Origin: Methanobacteriota archaeon
GTDB taxonomy: Archaea; Halobacteriota; Bog-38; Methanoflorentales; Methanoflorentaceae
Direction of reading: 5' to 3'
Assembly (NCBI GenBank): GCA_003170935.1
Contig: PMYA01000068.1
Coordinates: 1 to 25,102 of the forward strand
Length of the DNA stretch: 25,102 bases
Part shown: in pieces, positions 24,025-25,102 of the stretch
Layout of the letters: every line of letters begins with the position of its first letter
How positions within the stretch are numbered: position 1 is the first letter of the stretch
Notes under the pieces: generated by a model
Told to the model about the DNA's origin: nothing
The model's database searches: none
Seen by the model: only the letters and a program-made list of their open reading frames with translations
Translations under genes and position numbers: made by a program

Positions 24025-24157
24025 GCCTCGGTGGCTCAGCCTGGAAGAGCGATTGACTTGTAACTGTATTCGCAAAAGTTGCGTCGGAATGCGTCAGGTG
24101 CTAAAGATTGCGGAGCAAGGTATCAATAGGTCGGGGGTTCAAATCCCTCCCGAGGCT
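24025..24157 (+). tRNA. tRNA-Thr (anticodon UGU), with a 59-nt intron
   Basis: All arms fold. Acceptor: GCCTCGG (24025-24031) with CCGAGGC (24150-24156). D arm: GCTC/GAGC. Anticodon stem: ATTGA (24052-24056) with TCAAT (24123-24127), loop CTTGTAA with TGT at 24059-24061. T arm: GGGGG/CCCTC with loop TTCAAAT. Variable loop AGGTC. The discriminator is T (24157), the usual base for archaeal tRNA-Thr; CCA is not encoded. The intron is 24063-24121, at the canonical 37/38 site. CTTG (24057-24060) pairs with CAAG (24116-24119), flanked by 3-nt bulges TAA and GTA, giving a perfect bulge-helix-bulge for the splicing endonuclease. The mature tRNA is 74 nt. A T5 run (24157-24161) may terminate transcription. 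Confidence 0.97.
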
Positions 24158-24269
24158 TTTTCTTCACGCAGCAAGCGCAGAAGTAAGACACCTCAGCGCT
24201 GGCCAGTGTGAATGCTTTGGATGAATACAACGATCACGTGGTTATGCCGAACGTTCTGGTTATGCTAAA

Positions 24270-24917
24270 ATGATGTCCATAACAACGCTCACAGTTCCAG
24301 AGGCGTGGTATAAAGCAGTCAGACACATCATGGAATTTGGCAACGTGGTGGATACCGAGTACGAAGTTAAAGCGCGCCAGATCCTGATGGGAATGATCCA
24401 AATCGACAGGCCTACGCTAGGTTGGCATAAAGGTGATACTTTTTGTTCGAAGGCTCGGGTAGAGGAATATAAAAAACAGTTCGATCGCGCTTACTTACAT
24501 CAACACCACTTCGAATACACGTATTTGGAGCGACTCGTAGAGGGGCACGGAATCGATCAGTTAGATTGGATGAAAAACCAGTTATTAAAAAAACGCGTCG
24601 GATCGAAGCGTATTCAGGCAATTACGTGGATCCCACAAATTGACTGTCAAAAGGACGAAGACCAACCGTGCTTTCAGAGAATATGGGTGTACCTACACAG
24701 CAATGAGAGGCTTGACGTCCACATCATGTACCGAAGTTGGGACATCTTTCAAGCGTATGAAGCCAACATTAATGCATTTATTTCCCTAGTTAAAAAAGAG
24801 CTTTTGGAACCTACCGGACTGAAGATGGGGACGTTATGCACAGTTGGCAACTCGATGCATATCTATGATTACAACTGGGATGAGGCTCAAAACCTCCTTG
24901 AAAAGTATAAGAAATAG
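24270..24917 (+). CDS. thyA: Thymidylate synthase, archaeal ThyA type
   Basis: 215 residues, short like other methanogen thymidylate synthases. It methylates dUMP to dTMP, in methanogens probably with a methylene-tetrahydromethanopterin-type donor. The nucleophile C134 lies in QPCFQRIWVYL (PCHQ in bacteria, PCLQ-like in archaea). Phosphate-binding R155 is followed by SWD (156-158), the Asn-containing segment is YEANINAF, and the C-terminal MHIYDYNW supplies the nucleotide-binding His and Tyr. An upstream Arg for phosphate binding may be R114. The start is ATG at 24270, with a second ATG immediately after; no strong ribosome-binding site. It lies about 110 nt after the tRNA. The N-terminal folate-site region is more divergent, as in archaeal members. 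Confidence 0.88.
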   Translation: MMSITTLTVPEAWYKAVRHIMEFGNVVDTEYEVKARQILMGMIQIDRPTLGWHKGDTFCSKARVEEYKKQFDRAYLHQHHFEYTYLERLVEGHGIDQLDWMKNQLLKKRVGSKRIQAITWIPQIDCQKDEDQPCFQRIWVYLHSNERLDVHIMYRSWDIFQAYEANINAFISLVKKELLEPTGLKMGTLCTVGNSMHIYDYNWDEAQNLLEKYKK

Positions 24918-25074
24918 CGCTTTGGTAGCGACTAGTTGAACAAACAAGACTGATTTCGGCTCAAGTGGGTTCTGGGGAGAAACCGACGGCAGATGCCCAC
25001 TCGCAAACGCTCCTAAATCCACTTGACTGTTTCAGGACGTTTGTCACTAACGATTCGCGTCGAGCGAAATCATT

Positions 25075-25098
25075 AAAAATTGAAAAAGTTCAATTTTT
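25075..25098. repeat. Perfect 10-bp inverted repeat at the window edge
   Basis: AAAAATTGAA (25075-25084), a 4-nt loop AAAG, then TTCAATTTTT (25089-25098). It is a strong AT-rich hairpin ending in a T5 run, followed by GTTT. It could be the terminator of thyA or of a gene entering from the right on the minus strand, or part of a promoter. What follows is outside the window. Confidence 0.5.
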
Positions 25099-25102
25099 GT
25101 TT

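Noticed and set aside
1..25102. CRISPR arrays, insertion sequences, integrase or attachment sites
   Set aside because: I saw no regularly spaced repeats, transposase motifs, terminal inverted repeats with target duplications, or partial tRNA copies; the tRNA-Thr is not followed by an integrase within the window.

Overview
This 25.1 kb window is euryarchaeal, most likely from a methanogen or close relative in the Methanomicrobia. The order is inferred, not proven. The archaeal markers are the small subunit of the D-family DNA polymerase (DP1), ribosomal protein eS17, a ThiD-ThiN fusion, a Sec11-type signal peptidase, archaeal phosphoglycerate kinase, archaeal-type thymidylate synthase, and a tRNA-Thr(UGU) gene interrupted by a 59-nt intron with a textbook bulge-helix-bulge. 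Several genes have AT-rich TATA boxes about 27 bp before the predicted start and GGAGG/GGTGATC-like ribosome-binding sites.

Layout. 1-3.2 kb: a lipoprotein, two small minus-strand genes (one with a CxxC metal-site motif), inorganic pyrophosphatase and a UppP-type polyprenyl-diphosphate phosphatase. 3.2-3.6 kb: apparent debris of a DUF362 gene and of a B12-binding radical SAM gene. 4.0-13.7 kb: a loose surface-glycan island with a Wzx-like flippase, three GT4 glycosyltransferases and one GT2 glycosyltransferase on both strands, separated by large gene-poor gaps. It is interrupted by a two-gene flavoprotein/nitroreductase cassette with strikingly low CpG. 13.9-16.6 kb: a polyprenyl diphosphate synthase, a deletion scar joining the 5' end of a UbiA-type prenyltransferase to the 3' end of an AhbC/AhbD-like radical SAM gene, a small membrane protein and a methyltransferase. 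16.7-20 kb: thiDN, then eS17-dapA-dapB in tight array. 20.1-25.1 kb: DP1 (minus), signal peptidase, pgk, tRNA-Thr and thyA.

How the genes fit together. The flippase and glycosyltransferases would build and export lipid-linked glycans for the cell surface. The polyprenyl synthase (lipid or carrier precursor) and UppP (carrier recycling) are plausible partners. dapA and dapB carry out two consecutive steps of lysine biosynthesis. The rest is housekeeping.

Recognisable genes cover roughly 77% of the window, which is low for an archaeon, and two spots look like fused remnants of formerly intact genes. That points to active gene loss around the accessory region. I found no CRISPR array, insertion sequence, rRNA, integrase or obvious defence system, and no clearly new multi-gene system. 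The most unusual single observation is that eS17 appears to start at an AUA codon behind a perfect Shine-Dalgarno sequence.
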